In this document: positions 8,294 to 16,706 of the stretch, piece by piece
How positions within the stretch are numbered: position 1 is the stretch's first letter
How the letters are laid out: each line of letters starts with the position of its first letter
NCBI GenBank assembly: GCA_903881085.1
Contig: CAIRSA010000127.1
Location: 1-64,000 of the forward strand
DNA length: 64,000 nucleotides
Source: an uncultured Acidobacteriia bacterium
Lineage (GTDB): Bacteria; Acidobacteriota; Terriglobia; Bryobacterales; Bryobacteraceae
Direction of reading: 5' to 3'
Program-made: the position numbers and the translations under genes
Notes under the pieces: model-generated
What the model was told of the DNA's origin: nothing
Databases searched by the model: none
The model's input: only the letters and a program-made list of their open reading frames with translations

Positions 8294-8791
8294 ATGGCGA
8301 CACTTACAACGATGTTTAAGGGACTGCTGGCGCAAAAGCCAGTGGCCGAACCAGCACGCACGATGCCGATAGAGGATATCTACCGCTTGCGTCCCGTGCC
8401 GAATGAACACATTCACTTTTTTATCAAGTCAATTGACAACGTCACGGTACGGCGCGAAGTCGATAAGCGTTCGCAGAGGATCGGTTGGAAGTCCATCGGT
8501 GGCGGCAGCATGGCAGCCATCCTGGCCGTCATGTTATTAGTTCCGCTGTCGTTAACTATTCAGCTTGGTTATCAGCTGAATAACCTGAAAGCTGAGCGTC
8601 AGGCGCTGATGCACGATAAAGCAGAGTTGGTCCTGCAGGAAGAAAGCATCCTTTCGCCGGACAAGTTGGAGCGGCTGGCGCGATTGCAGCACTTTATCGA
8701 TCCAGAGCCGGGCAAGGTGCAGTATTTGAATCCTCCAAGCGATGCCGCCTTTGCGATGAAGGCGAAGCAGCGGCAGGAGAACCACGAGTAA
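8294..8791 (+). CDS. ftsL: FtsL-like cell division protein
   Basis: A 165-residue bitopic protein: about 70 cytoplasmic residues, one membrane helix (MAAILAVMLLVPLSLTIQLGY, roughly 74-94), then a coiled coil (LNNLKAERQALMHDKAELVLQEE) and a short tail. FtsL sequences are poorly conserved, so the name rests on topology, the coiled coil and its place between rsmH and ftsI. FtsL joins FtsQ/DivIB and FtsB in the complex that activates FtsW-FtsI septal synthesis. The cytoplasmic part is long for FtsL. Confidence 0.75.
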   Translation: MATLTTMFKGLLAQKPVAEPARTMPIEDIYRLRPVPNEHIHFFIKSIDNVTVRREVDKRSQRIGWKSIGGGSMAAILAVMLLVPLSLTIQLGYQLNNLKAERQALMHDKAELVLQEESILSPDKLERLARLQHFIDPEPGKVQYLNPPSDAAFAMKAKQRQENHE

Positions 8792-8885
8792 GTCCGCCGC
8801 ACCCGTTGCGGCATGCTTGCCAAGAGTTTCGATGTAAGGTCCATTGGTTCGTGTCATGAGGCAGGCGGTTTATTTAATTCGGGCA

Positions 8886-8995
8886 TCAGAGGACAACAGT
8901 GGCGGGGGCAGCCCCGCTCGCCGGGCAAAGACCTCTCCCTCCAGGGGTTTCGAGTTTGTAGCGGTGCGGCTGGCCCCGCCACTGTTGTCTTCTGA
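8886..8995. repeat. 110-bp imperfect inverted repeat between ftsL and ftsI
   Basis: Arms of 28 nt at 8886-8913 and 8968-8995 are complementary except at two positions, one of which can be a G-U pair in RNA. Each arm contains the core gacaacagtggcgggg or its complement. The 54-nt loop has a smaller pairing around ccctccaggg. It could be a folded mRNA element, a small miniature inverted-repeat element, or a processing site in the dcw transcript. It is unrelated in sequence to the REP copies found further along. Confidence 0.8.
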
Positions 8996-9047
8996 ATGAT
9001 CCGATGACCGCCTGCCCTCTTTTTTGGACGTGGACGAGTGAAAAGCA

Positions 9048-11051
9048 ATGTCAAACACAAAAGAATCGAAAGCGCCCGCACGTCTGGTATTTCTTGCCAG
9101 AGCGGCGGTGCTTTGGTTTCTAATCATCTTCGCCAGACTGGTCCACCTGCAGGTCGTGCGGACGGTGGAGCTGAGAGGCAAATCCGATAAGCAGGCGATC
9201 CACAAGCAGGAACTCCGTGCACAGCGCGGTTCCATTCTGGACCGCAACGGCAAGCCGCTGGCGATGAGCATTGAGAAGGAAACCATCACCATCAATCCAA
9301 TGCGCGTCCCGGATGTGGGAGTTGCCGCAGACCTGCTTTCAGGAATCCTGGAAGTCAATCGCGCTGAGCTGTACAACAAGATCCTTCTCGCCCGCGCGTC
9401 CGGAGAAAATGGTAAAGGCTATCTGGTGGTAAAGAAGCACGTCTCCATCGCCGAGGCCGACCGCTTGCGCAGCGCCAATATGGACTACGTGGATTTCGAA
9501 CGCGAAAGCGTCCGCGTCTACCCCAAAGGAATGCTTGCCGCGAATCTGCTGGGTAGCATGGATGCGAGCGAACACGGCAACGGCGGCATGGAAATGTCGC
9601 TGGATGAAGAACTCGACGGGACGCCCGGCATCGCCAAAACATTGACCGATTCGCGCCGCCACATACTTTCGCAGATGATCGAAAGCGAGACCACGCCCGG
9701 CAAGGACATCACGCTCACCATTGACGAGCGCATCCAATTCCCGGTTGAGAAGGTGCTAAAGGCTGCGGTGCTTCAGCATGGCGCCATCACAGGCACGGCG
9801 ATTGTACTGCGCGTCGGCAGCGGCGAGATCCTCGCCATGGCATCGTATCCAACATTCGATCCGAACGAGCCGCCTGCGCCCGGCGAGTCGCTAAAAAACC
9901 GTCAGAATCTGGCGGTAACCGCGCCGTTCGAACCGGGCAGCGTGTTCAAGGTGATCACGCTTTCGGCGGCGTTGGAGACCACTTCGCTGCGTCCGGAGTC
10001 GCTGATCAATTGCGGCAACGGCTCCATCATGCTGGCGGGAAACCGCCGGGTGAGCGACACGCACCCCTACGGTGTGCTCTCCATGGCCGATGTGCTGGCC
10101 AAGTCGAGCAACGTTGGCGCCATTCGCATCGGCCTCACCGTGGGCAAAACGAAACTCAGCGAATATGTGCAGAATTTCGGCTTCGGCAAGAAGCTCGGAC
10201 TGCCGCTCCCGTTTGAAACGCCCGGCATGCTGCGCAACGTAAAGAAGTGGACTGACGATTCGGTGGCCTCCATCTCAATGGGGCACGAAGTCGGCGTCAC
10301 CACCATCCAACTGGCGCAGGCCTGCTCCATCGTGGCGAACAACGGCGTGCTGGTGAAACCGCATCTGATCGCCAAGACACAGCGCCGCGGCGAAGCGGCG
10401 GAAACAACCAAGCCCGACCGCGGGAAAGTGGTGCTGAAACCAGAAACCAGCTTCGCCATGCGCCAGATGATGGAAGGCGTGATTCTGCGCGGCACAGGCC
10501 GCCACACGGCGCGTTTGGACCAATACACTGCCGGCGGCAAGACAGGCTCCGCGCAGATGTACGACTACAAAACGCACAAGTACACCAAGCGCTACAACGA
10601 TAGCTTCATGGGCTTCGCCCCGGTCACCAATCCACAGATTGTGGTAGTGGTCACATTGAACGGTGCGTCGCAGTTGGCGGCAGTTGTTGCGGGACCGGCA
10701 TTCAAAGAGATCTCAATGATCGCACTGAACCGGCTGGGCGTTCCCAAGGACATTCCGGATGACGCGCCGCAGCCCGCCATTGATAAGTCGCCGGTGGAAA
10801 GCGACCTGGCGGTGGCGGAGCTGAGCAGAGGCCCGCTCGACGATGAGGAAGCGCCCGTCGAAGCAAACGATGCAAGCGGTCCGCGCGTACCCGATTTTCA
10901 AGGCAAGACAATGCGGGCGGTTCTGGAAGAATCGTCTGCGAGAGGACTCCAGGTTGAGATCCTCGGCAAAGGGATCGCAAGGTCCCAAAATCCTCCGGCG
11001 GGCGCGGTGTTGGCTAACGGAGGCAGGATAAAAGTTCAGTTCACGCGGTAG
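9048..11051 (+). CDS. ftsI: FtsI/PBP2x-type peptidoglycan transpeptidase with C-terminal PASTA domain
   Basis: A 667-residue class B penicillin-binding protein. A membrane anchor lies at residues 14-32, followed by the dimerisation region (RGSILDRNGKPLAMS) and a transpeptidase domain with S298xxK301 (EPGSVFK), S353-S-N355 and K498-T-G500. It crosslinks septal peptidoglycan with FtsW. The last 60 or so residues (VPDFQGKTMRAVLEESS...) form a PASTA domain, as in SpoVD and PBP2x, whereas proteobacterial FtsI lacks it. Start at ATG 9048, with only a weak binding site. The gene follows a 256-bp spacer that holds the inverted repeat. Confidence 0.92.
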   Translation: MSNTKESKAPARLVFLARAAVLWFLIIFARLVHLQVVRTVELRGKSDKQAIHKQELRAQRGSILDRNGKPLAMSIEKETITINPMRVPDVGVAADLLSGILEVNRAELYNKILLARASGENGKGYLVVKKHVSIAEADRLRSANMDYVDFERESVRVYPKGMLAANLLGSMDASEHGNGGMEMSLDEELDGTPGIAKTLTDSRRHILSQMIESETTPGKDITLTIDERIQFPVEKVLKAAVLQHGAITGTAIVLRVGSGEILAMASYPTFDPNEPPAPGESLKNRQNLAVTAPFEPGSVFKVITLSAALETTSLRPESLINCGNGSIMLAGNRRVSDTHPYGVLSMADVLAKSSNVGAIRIGLTVGKTKLSEYVQNFGFGKKLGLPLPFETPGMLRNVKKWTDDSVASISMGHEVGVTTIQLAQACSIVANNGVLVKPHLIAKTQRRGEAAETTKPDRGKVVLKPETSFAMRQMMEGVILRGTGRHTARLDQYTAGGKTGSAQMYDYKTHKYTKRYNDSFMGFAPVTNPQIVVVVTLNGASQLAAVVAGPAFKEISMIALNRLGVPKDIPDDAPQPAIDKSPVESDLAVAELSRGPLDDEEAPVEANDASGPRVPDFQGKTMRAVLEESSARGLQVEILGKGIARSQNPPAGAVLANGGRIKVQFTR

Positions 11052-11119
11052 CCGTCTGCGGCAGAAGTCCGGCAGGCGAAATTTGGGGAGCGCCCGTATC
11101 GAGCTTGAAGGCGGATCGA

Positions 11120-12613
11120 ATGACCATTGGTGAGCTCTTAGCAAATGTTTGCATGCGGCAGCCGGTAGCACCCGCGCTGGCCGCGCAGCAGGTGGCAGGC
11201 TTGGATTACGATTCGCGCCGGGTAGGCCCCGGCTTTTTGTTTTTTGCATTTGCAGGTGAGCACACAGACGGTAGTGCTTTTGCGCAGCAGGCGCTGGAAA
11301 AGGGAACTTTGGCTATTATCAGTGAACAATCGTGTCCGGCGGGAATCGATCCGGCAGTATGGATTCAGGTGGAGCATGGCCGCAATGCTCTGGCCTCCGC
11401 GTCGCGCGTTTTTGCAGGCGCCCCCGATGAACGCATCGGACTTACGGGCATTACGGGAACCAATGGCAAGACGACGACATCGTACGTTTTAGATTCGATT
11501 TTAGCAGCCGCTGGCAAGACCACGGCGCTCATCGGCACTATCGGGTATCACGTAGGCGGCGACAAACGGAACGCCGTCAATACGACTCCGGAATCGCTCG
11601 ACCTGTACCGCATCCTGACCGAACTCGAAGCGATCGACGGCACGCATGCCACGATGGAAGTCTCCTCACATGCGCTGGCGCTCGGACGTGTTCACGGCGT
11701 GCACTTCCACAATGCGGTGTTCACGAATCTCACGCAGGATCACCTGGACTTCCATGGCAGCATGGAGAACTACTTCGAGGCCAAGCAGCTGCTGTTTCTG
11801 AGCGAAGGTCTGCAATGCGCGGTCATCAACTTCGACGACGAGTTCGGCCGCCGCCTGCGCACCGCTCCCTCGGCTCGCGTGATCTCATATGGCATTGCCA
11901 AGGACGCGGCCATGCGCGCCTGCAATGTGCAAAGCACGTTCAACGGCCTGCGTTTTGAAATCCGCTTTGAAGGCGCGCGTATCGCGATTTCAAGCCGCCT
12001 TACCGGGCACATCAACGTCTCCAATATTCTCGCCGCCTGCGGTGCGGCGCGCGGCTTCGGCATCGGGTGGGATGAGATCGTGCGCGGCGTGGCCGCCTGC
12101 GCGGGGGTCCCTGGCCGCTTTGAACGCGTGGATGAAGGCCAGCCTTTTCTCGTGGTTGTTGACTATGCGCATACCGATGACGCGCTGCGCAATACCATCC
12201 GCGTGGCGCGCGAGATGTCGCCCAAGCGTGTACTCACGTTGTTCGGCTGCGGCGGTGACCGTGACCGGCGCAAGCGCCCGCTGATGGGTGGCGCCGCGGG
12301 CGAGTTGAGCGACTTTGTTGTGCTCACCAGCGACAATCCGCGCTCGGAAGATCCGCTCGATATTATCAACGACGCGCTGGTGGGCCTGCGCCGTCATGAC
12401 ACGCCCCACGTCATTGAAGTGGACCGTGCAAAGGGGATCCGCCGCATCATCGCTGAAGCGCAGGCGGGAGACATCGTTATTATTGCCGGCAAGGGTCATG
12501 AGACCTATCAAATCCTAAAAGACAAACGCATATCGTTTGACGACCGCGACGCGGCCCGCACCGCGTTGCGGTCATTTGGATTCGGCCGTGTAGGAGTTGG
12601 TGTAGGAAAATGA
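11120..12613 (+). CDS. murE: MurE, UDP-MurNAc-Ala-Glu:meso-diaminopimelate ligase
   Basis: A 497-residue Mur ligase that adds the third residue of the peptidoglycan stem peptide. The ATP loop reads GITGTNGKTTTSY and the DNPRSEDP motif is the signature of enzymes selecting meso-diaminopimelate over lysine, so the wall is DAP-type. The later ligase motif GKGHETYQ is present near the C-terminus. I chose ATG 11120 because AAGGCGGA lies 5 bp upstream; a TTG at 11105 would add five residues. The stop overlaps murF by four bases (ATGA). Confidence 0.95.
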   Translation: MTIGELLANVCMRQPVAPALAAQQVAGLDYDSRRVGPGFLFFAFAGEHTDGSAFAQQALEKGTLAIISEQSCPAGIDPAVWIQVEHGRNALASASRVFAGAPDERIGLTGITGTNGKTTTSYVLDSILAAAGKTTALIGTIGYHVGGDKRNAVNTTPESLDLYRILTELEAIDGTHATMEVSSHALALGRVHGVHFHNAVFTNLTQDHLDFHGSMENYFEAKQLLFLSEGLQCAVINFDDEFGRRLRTAPSARVISYGIAKDAAMRACNVQSTFNGLRFEIRFEGARIAISSRLTGHINVSNILAACGAARGFGIGWDEIVRGVAACAGVPGRFERVDEGQPFLVVVDYAHTDDALRNTIRVAREMSPKRVLTLFGCGGDRDRRKRPLMGGAAGELSDFVVLTSDNPRSEDPLDIINDALVGLRRHDTPHVIEVDRAKGIRRIIAEAQAGDIVIIAGKGHETYQILKDKRISFDDRDAARTALRSFGFGRVGVGVGK

Positions 12614-13950
12614 CGATCGCGCTCCAGGATCTGGCGACGGCTGTCGGCGGCACCGCGATTGCGGGGCAACTGGCAGTTTCGCAATGGAGCATTGACTCGC
12701 GAACGTGTGAGCCCGGCTCCGTCTTCTTCGCCCTGCGCGGCGAAACTCATGACGGGCACCTGTATTTGAAAGACGTGCTGCAACGTGGCGCAGCTGCCGC
12801 GATTGTGGAACAGGCCAACGGCACGGCGCTGCTTCAGATCGCGGTGAAGGACTCGCTGGAAGCCCTGACGCAGGCCGCCCGCTACGCGCGGTCGAAGAGT
12901 TCGTACACTTCGATCGGAGTCACAGGCAGCGCGGGCAAGACCACAACAAAAGACACCATAGCGCAGTGCCTGAGCGTGGAATTCGAGACCGGCCGCAATG
13001 AAGGCAATCTGAACAATCACATCGGGCTGCCGCTTTCGCTTCTGCGAATCTCTGACACGGCACACGCCGCGGTGTTTGAAATGGGCATGAATCACGCGGG
13101 CGAGATCCGCCATCTGGCGTCCATCGCGCGGCCGGAAATCGGCGTGGTCACCAACATCGGCCACGCTCACATTGAAAACTTCGAATCCATTGAAGGCATC
13201 GCCGCGGCGAAGGGCGAACTGATCGATTCCCTGCCCGCGAGCGGCATCGCGGTGCTGAACGCTGACGATCCGCGCGTGGCTGTGCTCGCATCGCATCACT
13301 CCGGCGAGATCATCACTTTCGGCATCGATCACGACGCCACGCTGCGCGCCGGAGACGTAGAACTGCTGCCCGATGGTGTGCGCTTCCGCGCTGCCGGCGT
13401 GGAGTTTGAAAGCGCCATGACCGGACGCATTGCCGTTTCGAATATTCTCGCGGCGATTGCGGTTTCGCAGGCCATGGGTATTGCGCCACAGCGCTTGCAG
13501 GATGCGGTGCGCACGCTTGCTGCCGGCAAAATGCGCGGCCAGCGCAGCGTGGTGCGTGGAATCACGATTTTGAACGATTGCTATAACTCCAACCCGGACG
13601 CGGCACGAGCCATGCTCGACGTGCTGCAGGCGCAACCCGCCCAGCGCCACATCGCCGTTTTGGGTGAGATGCGCGAACTCGGCCAATGGGCCGAACCCCT
13701 GCACCGCAGCGTAGGCCGCTACGCCGCCCAGTGCGGGATTTCTGTGCTTGTTGGAATTCGCGGCGCCGCCAGCCACATGATCGACGAAGCAAGAATGTCT
13801 GGAATGGCTGAAGGCGCCGCGTTATTTTTCGATGGGCCGGAAGAAGCGGGCGAGATGGTGCGTAAGATCGCCACCCCCGGTGACGTTGTTCTGTTTAAAG
13901 GTTCAAGAGGCACGCAAGTGGAGCGGGCCTTGGAAAGGTTAGTTCTATGA
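12610..13950 (+). CDS. murF: MurF, UDP-MurNAc-tripeptide:D-Ala-D-Ala ligase
   Basis: A 446-residue Mur ligase completing the UDP-MurNAc pentapeptide in the cytoplasm. Visible motifs: GVTGSAGKTTTKD (ATP loop), NNHIGLPLSLL, FEMGMNHAGEI and LNDCYNSNPDA, all characteristic of MurF. ATG overlaps the murE stop, and its own stop overlaps the next small ORF (ATGA), so the three are coupled. D-Ala-D-Ala ligase (ddl) is not in the window. Confidence 0.95.
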   Translation: MTIALQDLATAVGGTAIAGQLAVSQWSIDSRTCEPGSVFFALRGETHDGHLYLKDVLQRGAAAAIVEQANGTALLQIAVKDSLEALTQAARYARSKSSYTSIGVTGSAGKTTTKDTIAQCLSVEFETGRNEGNLNNHIGLPLSLLRISDTAHAAVFEMGMNHAGEIRHLASIARPEIGVVTNIGHAHIENFESIEGIAAAKGELIDSLPASGIAVLNADDPRVAVLASHHSGEIITFGIDHDATLRAGDVELLPDGVRFRAAGVEFESAMTGRIAVSNILAAIAVSQAMGIAPQRLQDAVRTLAAGKMRGQRSVVRGITILNDCYNSNPDAARAMLDVLQAQPAQRHIAVLGEMRELGQWAEPLHRSVGRYAAQCGISVLVGIRGAASHMIDEARMSGMAEGAALFFDGPEEAGEMVRKIATPGDVVLFKGSRGTQVERALERLVL

Positions 13951-14237
13951 CAATTCTGCCTGATTCCCTGTTTTGGAGCGAGAGCCGCAGTAGCTTCACG
14001 GCAAGCGTGAAAGCGGCGTTCCAAGCGTTACCGCCACGCTACTTTTTGGCCGCGGCATTGTTTTTGCCGTTGGCGCTGGTAGCCTGGGCTTGCCGGTTCG
14101 TCTTCGCATGGGCGTTTGACTCCATCGCTTCGCGCATGCCTTCGTCCGCCTGGCAGGGTTCGAAAAACAGGCAGCAAGCGGATGGCTTCGAACAGAGCCA
14201 GGCTACGATGTGCGGCCAGGTTCCGCAGAAAGCATAG
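13947..14237 (+). CDS. Small membrane protein inserted between murF and mraY
   Basis: A 96-residue ORF that starts inside the murF stop (ATGA) and ends 3 bp before the mraY ATG, so it fills the gap exactly and is read in the operon. One or two hydrophobic helices cover about residues 31-58 (YFLAAALFLPLALVAWACRF and onward); the rest is polar and Gln-rich. I recognise no family. Its placement next to the first membrane step of lipid II synthesis suggests a membrane partner of MraY or of the divisome, which is inference. A chance ORF is possible, but the double overlap argues against it. Confidence 0.6.
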   Translation: MTILPDSLFWSESRSSFTASVKAAFQALPPRYFLAAALFLPLALVAWACRFVFAWAFDSIASRMPSSAWQGSKNRQQADGFEQSQATMCGQVPQKA

Positions 14238-14240
14238 CGA

Positions 14241-15374
14241 ATGCTGTATTGGCTGTTGTTTGAAAAACTATTTCCGGTATTCAGCCCGTTTCGCGTAGTC
14301 CAATACGTGACGTTCCGCACTGCTTTTGCAAGCTTGACGGCGTTGTTTCTTTCCATCGCGCTGGGTCCGTGGCTGATTCGCAAACTGCAGGATCTGCAGA
14401 TCGGCCAGCACATCCGCGAAGACGGCCCGAAGTCGCATCAGAAGAAAGCCGGCACGCCCACCATGGGCGGACTGCTGATTGTCATCGCCATTACGGTGCC
14501 CACGCTGTTGTGGGCCAATTTGCGGAATCAGTACGTGTGGATCGCGCTGTTCGGACTGCTCAGCTTCGGCACCGTCGGCTTTTGGGACGACTATACAAAA
14601 GTGAAAAAGATGCGCAACCTGGGCCTGACTGCGCGGCAGAAGATGATGCTGCAGATCCTCTGTTCGGTTGTCGTCGGCTTCATGTTGCTCGCCCTGCATG
14701 CACGCGGCGGTTACTCCACCAGCATGAACATTCCGTTTTTTAAATCGTTCAAGCCCGACCTTTTGATCGATTCGTTCCTGAGCAATCCCTATACCTACCC
14801 CTTGGGATTCCTCTTCTTCTTCGCAACCGTAGGCATCGTGCTAGTGGGCGCAACAAACTCAGTAAATCTCACGGACGGCCTGGATGGCCTTGCCATCGGC
14901 CTGATGATCATCTCCGCCGGCGCAATGACGGTGCTCACGTACATGAGCGGCCACAAGGAATTCGCGACTTATCTTGACCTGGCGCGCGTTCCTGGCGCCA
15001 GCGAATTGACGATCTTTTGCGGGGCAATGACGGGCGCCTCGCTGGGCTTTCTCTGGTACAACGCGCATCCGGCGGAAGTCTTTATGGGCGACGTCGGCGC
15101 GCTTGGCCTGGGCGGCGCACTGGGCGTTGTCGCCATTCTGATCAAGCAGGAGATCCTGTTGTTGTTCATCGGCGGCGTGTACGTGATCGAGACAATATCG
15201 GTCATTCTTCAGGTGGGCAGCTTCAAATTGCGCGGCAAACGCATCTTCAAGATGGCTCCGCTGCATCACCACTTCGAAGCACTGGGGTGGCAGGAATCGA
15301 AGATCATCACCCGCTTTTGGATTGTTGGTCTGGTTATGGCGCTGTTCGCGCTGACGACTTTGAAACTGAGATAG
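14241..15374 (+). CDS. mraY: MraY, phospho-MurNAc-pentapeptide transferase
   Basis: A 377-residue polytopic enzyme that transfers phospho-MurNAc-pentapeptide to undecaprenyl phosphate to make lipid I. Diagnostic segments: GTPTMGGLL, FWDDYTKV (catalytic Asp pair), NLTDGLDGLAIG, FMGDVGALGLGG and PLHHHFEALGW. Ten or so membrane helices. It starts 3 bp after the small membrane ORF and ends 2 bp before murD. Confidence 0.95.
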   Translation: MLYWLLFEKLFPVFSPFRVVQYVTFRTAFASLTALFLSIALGPWLIRKLQDLQIGQHIREDGPKSHQKKAGTPTMGGLLIVIAITVPTLLWANLRNQYVWIALFGLLSFGTVGFWDDYTKVKKMRNLGLTARQKMMLQILCSVVVGFMLLALHARGGYSTSMNIPFFKSFKPDLLIDSFLSNPYTYPLGFLFFFATVGIVLVGATNSVNLTDGLDGLAIGLMIISAGAMTVLTYMSGHKEFATYLDLARVPGASELTIFCGAMTGASLGFLWYNAHPAEVFMGDVGALGLGGALGVVAILIKQEILLLFIGGVYVIETISVILQVGSFKLRGKRIFKMAPLHHHFEALGWQESKIITRFWIVGLVMALFALTTLKLR

Positions 15375-15376
15375 GC

Positions 15377-16702
15377 ATGTTGAAATTGGAGCAGCAACGA
15401 GTCACCGTAGTGGGCCTGGGCAAGTCCGGGCTGGCCGCGGTGCAGCTGTTGCTGGAAAAAGGTGCGCGTGTGCGGGCGGTGGATGAAAAGGCCGCGGCCG
15501 CCGCGACGCTGCCTGCCGGGCAGGTTGAGTTCCGCCTGCAATCGGAGGAGCGCTTTGAAGACTGCGATCTGATTGTGCTGTCGCCTGGCGTGCCCACCAA
15601 CCTGCCGGCCATCAACGCGGCACGTGATCGTGGCGTGAAGATCATCGGCGAAGTGGAGCTGGCAGCCCCGTATTTATTGGGACCAGTGATCGGAATCACG
15701 GGATCGAATGGCAAGACGACAACCACCGCGCTGATCGGACATATTCTTGCGGCGAGTGGCATTGCGGCACAGGTGGGCGGCAACATCGGCACGCCGCCAA
15801 CAGCGATGGTGGCCACGTCGCGCAAAGATCAGTGGAACGTGCTTGAACTTTCGAGCTATCAGTTGGAGACCATCGACACCTTCCGCGCCAAGGTTGGCGT
15901 CTGCATGAACGTCACTCCCGATCATCTGGACCGGCATGGTAGTTTCGAAAACTACGCCGATGCGAAAGGCCGGCTGTTCGATGCGCTAATGCCCGATGGC
16001 TTGGCTGTGCTGAATGCCGACGATGTAACTTGCGTCGGCTACGCCGCACGCACCAAGGCTCATGACGTTTGGTTCAGTTCCGCGCACCGGCGCGCCGATG
16101 GACTATGCGTCTCAGGCGAGGCCATCTTGATGAATGGTGAGCCGCTGATGCCTATCGTCGATGTCCCGCTGCGCGGCGTACACAATCTGGAAAACGTCAT
16201 GGCCGCCGCGGCAGCCGCGCATTTCGCTGGCGCCTCCTACGAAGCCATCGCCGCGGCCGTGCGCAGTTTTCAAGGCGTGGAACATCGACTGGAATTCGTC
16301 CGCCGCTTGAACGGCGTCGATTACTTTAATGACTCGAAGGCCACAAACGTCGACGCCACGCTGAAGGCTATCGACGCATTTGCCGGCGGCCTATGGATTA
16401 TTCTGGGCGGCAAAGACAAGGGCAGCAGTTACACGCCACTTATTGAACCGCTACAGAAAACAGCACATGCAGCGCTACTTATAGGCGCCGCCGCGGAAAA
16501 GATCGCCAAAGAGTTGCAAGGCGCGGTATCATTGATCCAATGCGGCACAATTGAAGAAGCTGTGCAGGCTGCGCACAGCAAGGCCGCACCGGGCGACACC
16601 GTGTTGCTCGCCCCGGCCTGTGCAAGTTTTGACCAGTTCACCAGTTACGAACATCGTGGCCGGAGATTCAAATCGCTTGTTATGGAGTTACGGGAGCAGT
16701 AA
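15377..16702 (+). CDS. murD: MurD, UDP-MurNAc-L-Ala:D-Glu ligase
   Basis: A 441-residue Mur ligase adding D-glutamate, the second residue of the stem peptide. The N-terminal nucleotide-sugar loop is VVGLGKSGLAA, the ATP loop is GITGSNGKTTTTALI, and later motifs are LELSSYQLE, NDSKATNVDAT and LLAPACASFDQF, all MurD-type. The start is ATG 15377, directly after the mraY stop; the open frame upstream of it overlaps mraY and is not used. FtsW follows 4 bp later. Confidence 0.94.
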   Translation: MLKLEQQRVTVVGLGKSGLAAVQLLLEKGARVRAVDEKAAAAATLPAGQVEFRLQSEERFEDCDLIVLSPGVPTNLPAINAARDRGVKIIGEVELAAPYLLGPVIGITGSNGKTTTTALIGHILAASGIAAQVGGNIGTPPTAMVATSRKDQWNVLELSSYQLETIDTFRAKVGVCMNVTPDHLDRHGSFENYADAKGRLFDALMPDGLAVLNADDVTCVGYAARTKAHDVWFSSAHRRADGLCVSGEAILMNGEPLMPIVDVPLRGVHNLENVMAAAAAAHFAGASYEAIAAAVRSFQGVEHRLEFVRRLNGVDYFNDSKATNVDATLKAIDAFAGGLWIILGGKDKGSSYTPLIEPLQKTAHAALLIGAAAEKIAKELQGAVSLIQCGTIEEAVQAAHSKAAPGDTVLLAPACASFDQFTSYEHRGRRFKSLVMELREQ

Positions 16703-16706
16703 GTAA

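Noticed and set aside
15017-15376. Open frame upstream of murD giving a 120-residue N-terminal extension
   Set aside because: It overlaps mraY in another frame and MurD homology begins exactly at ATG 15377.
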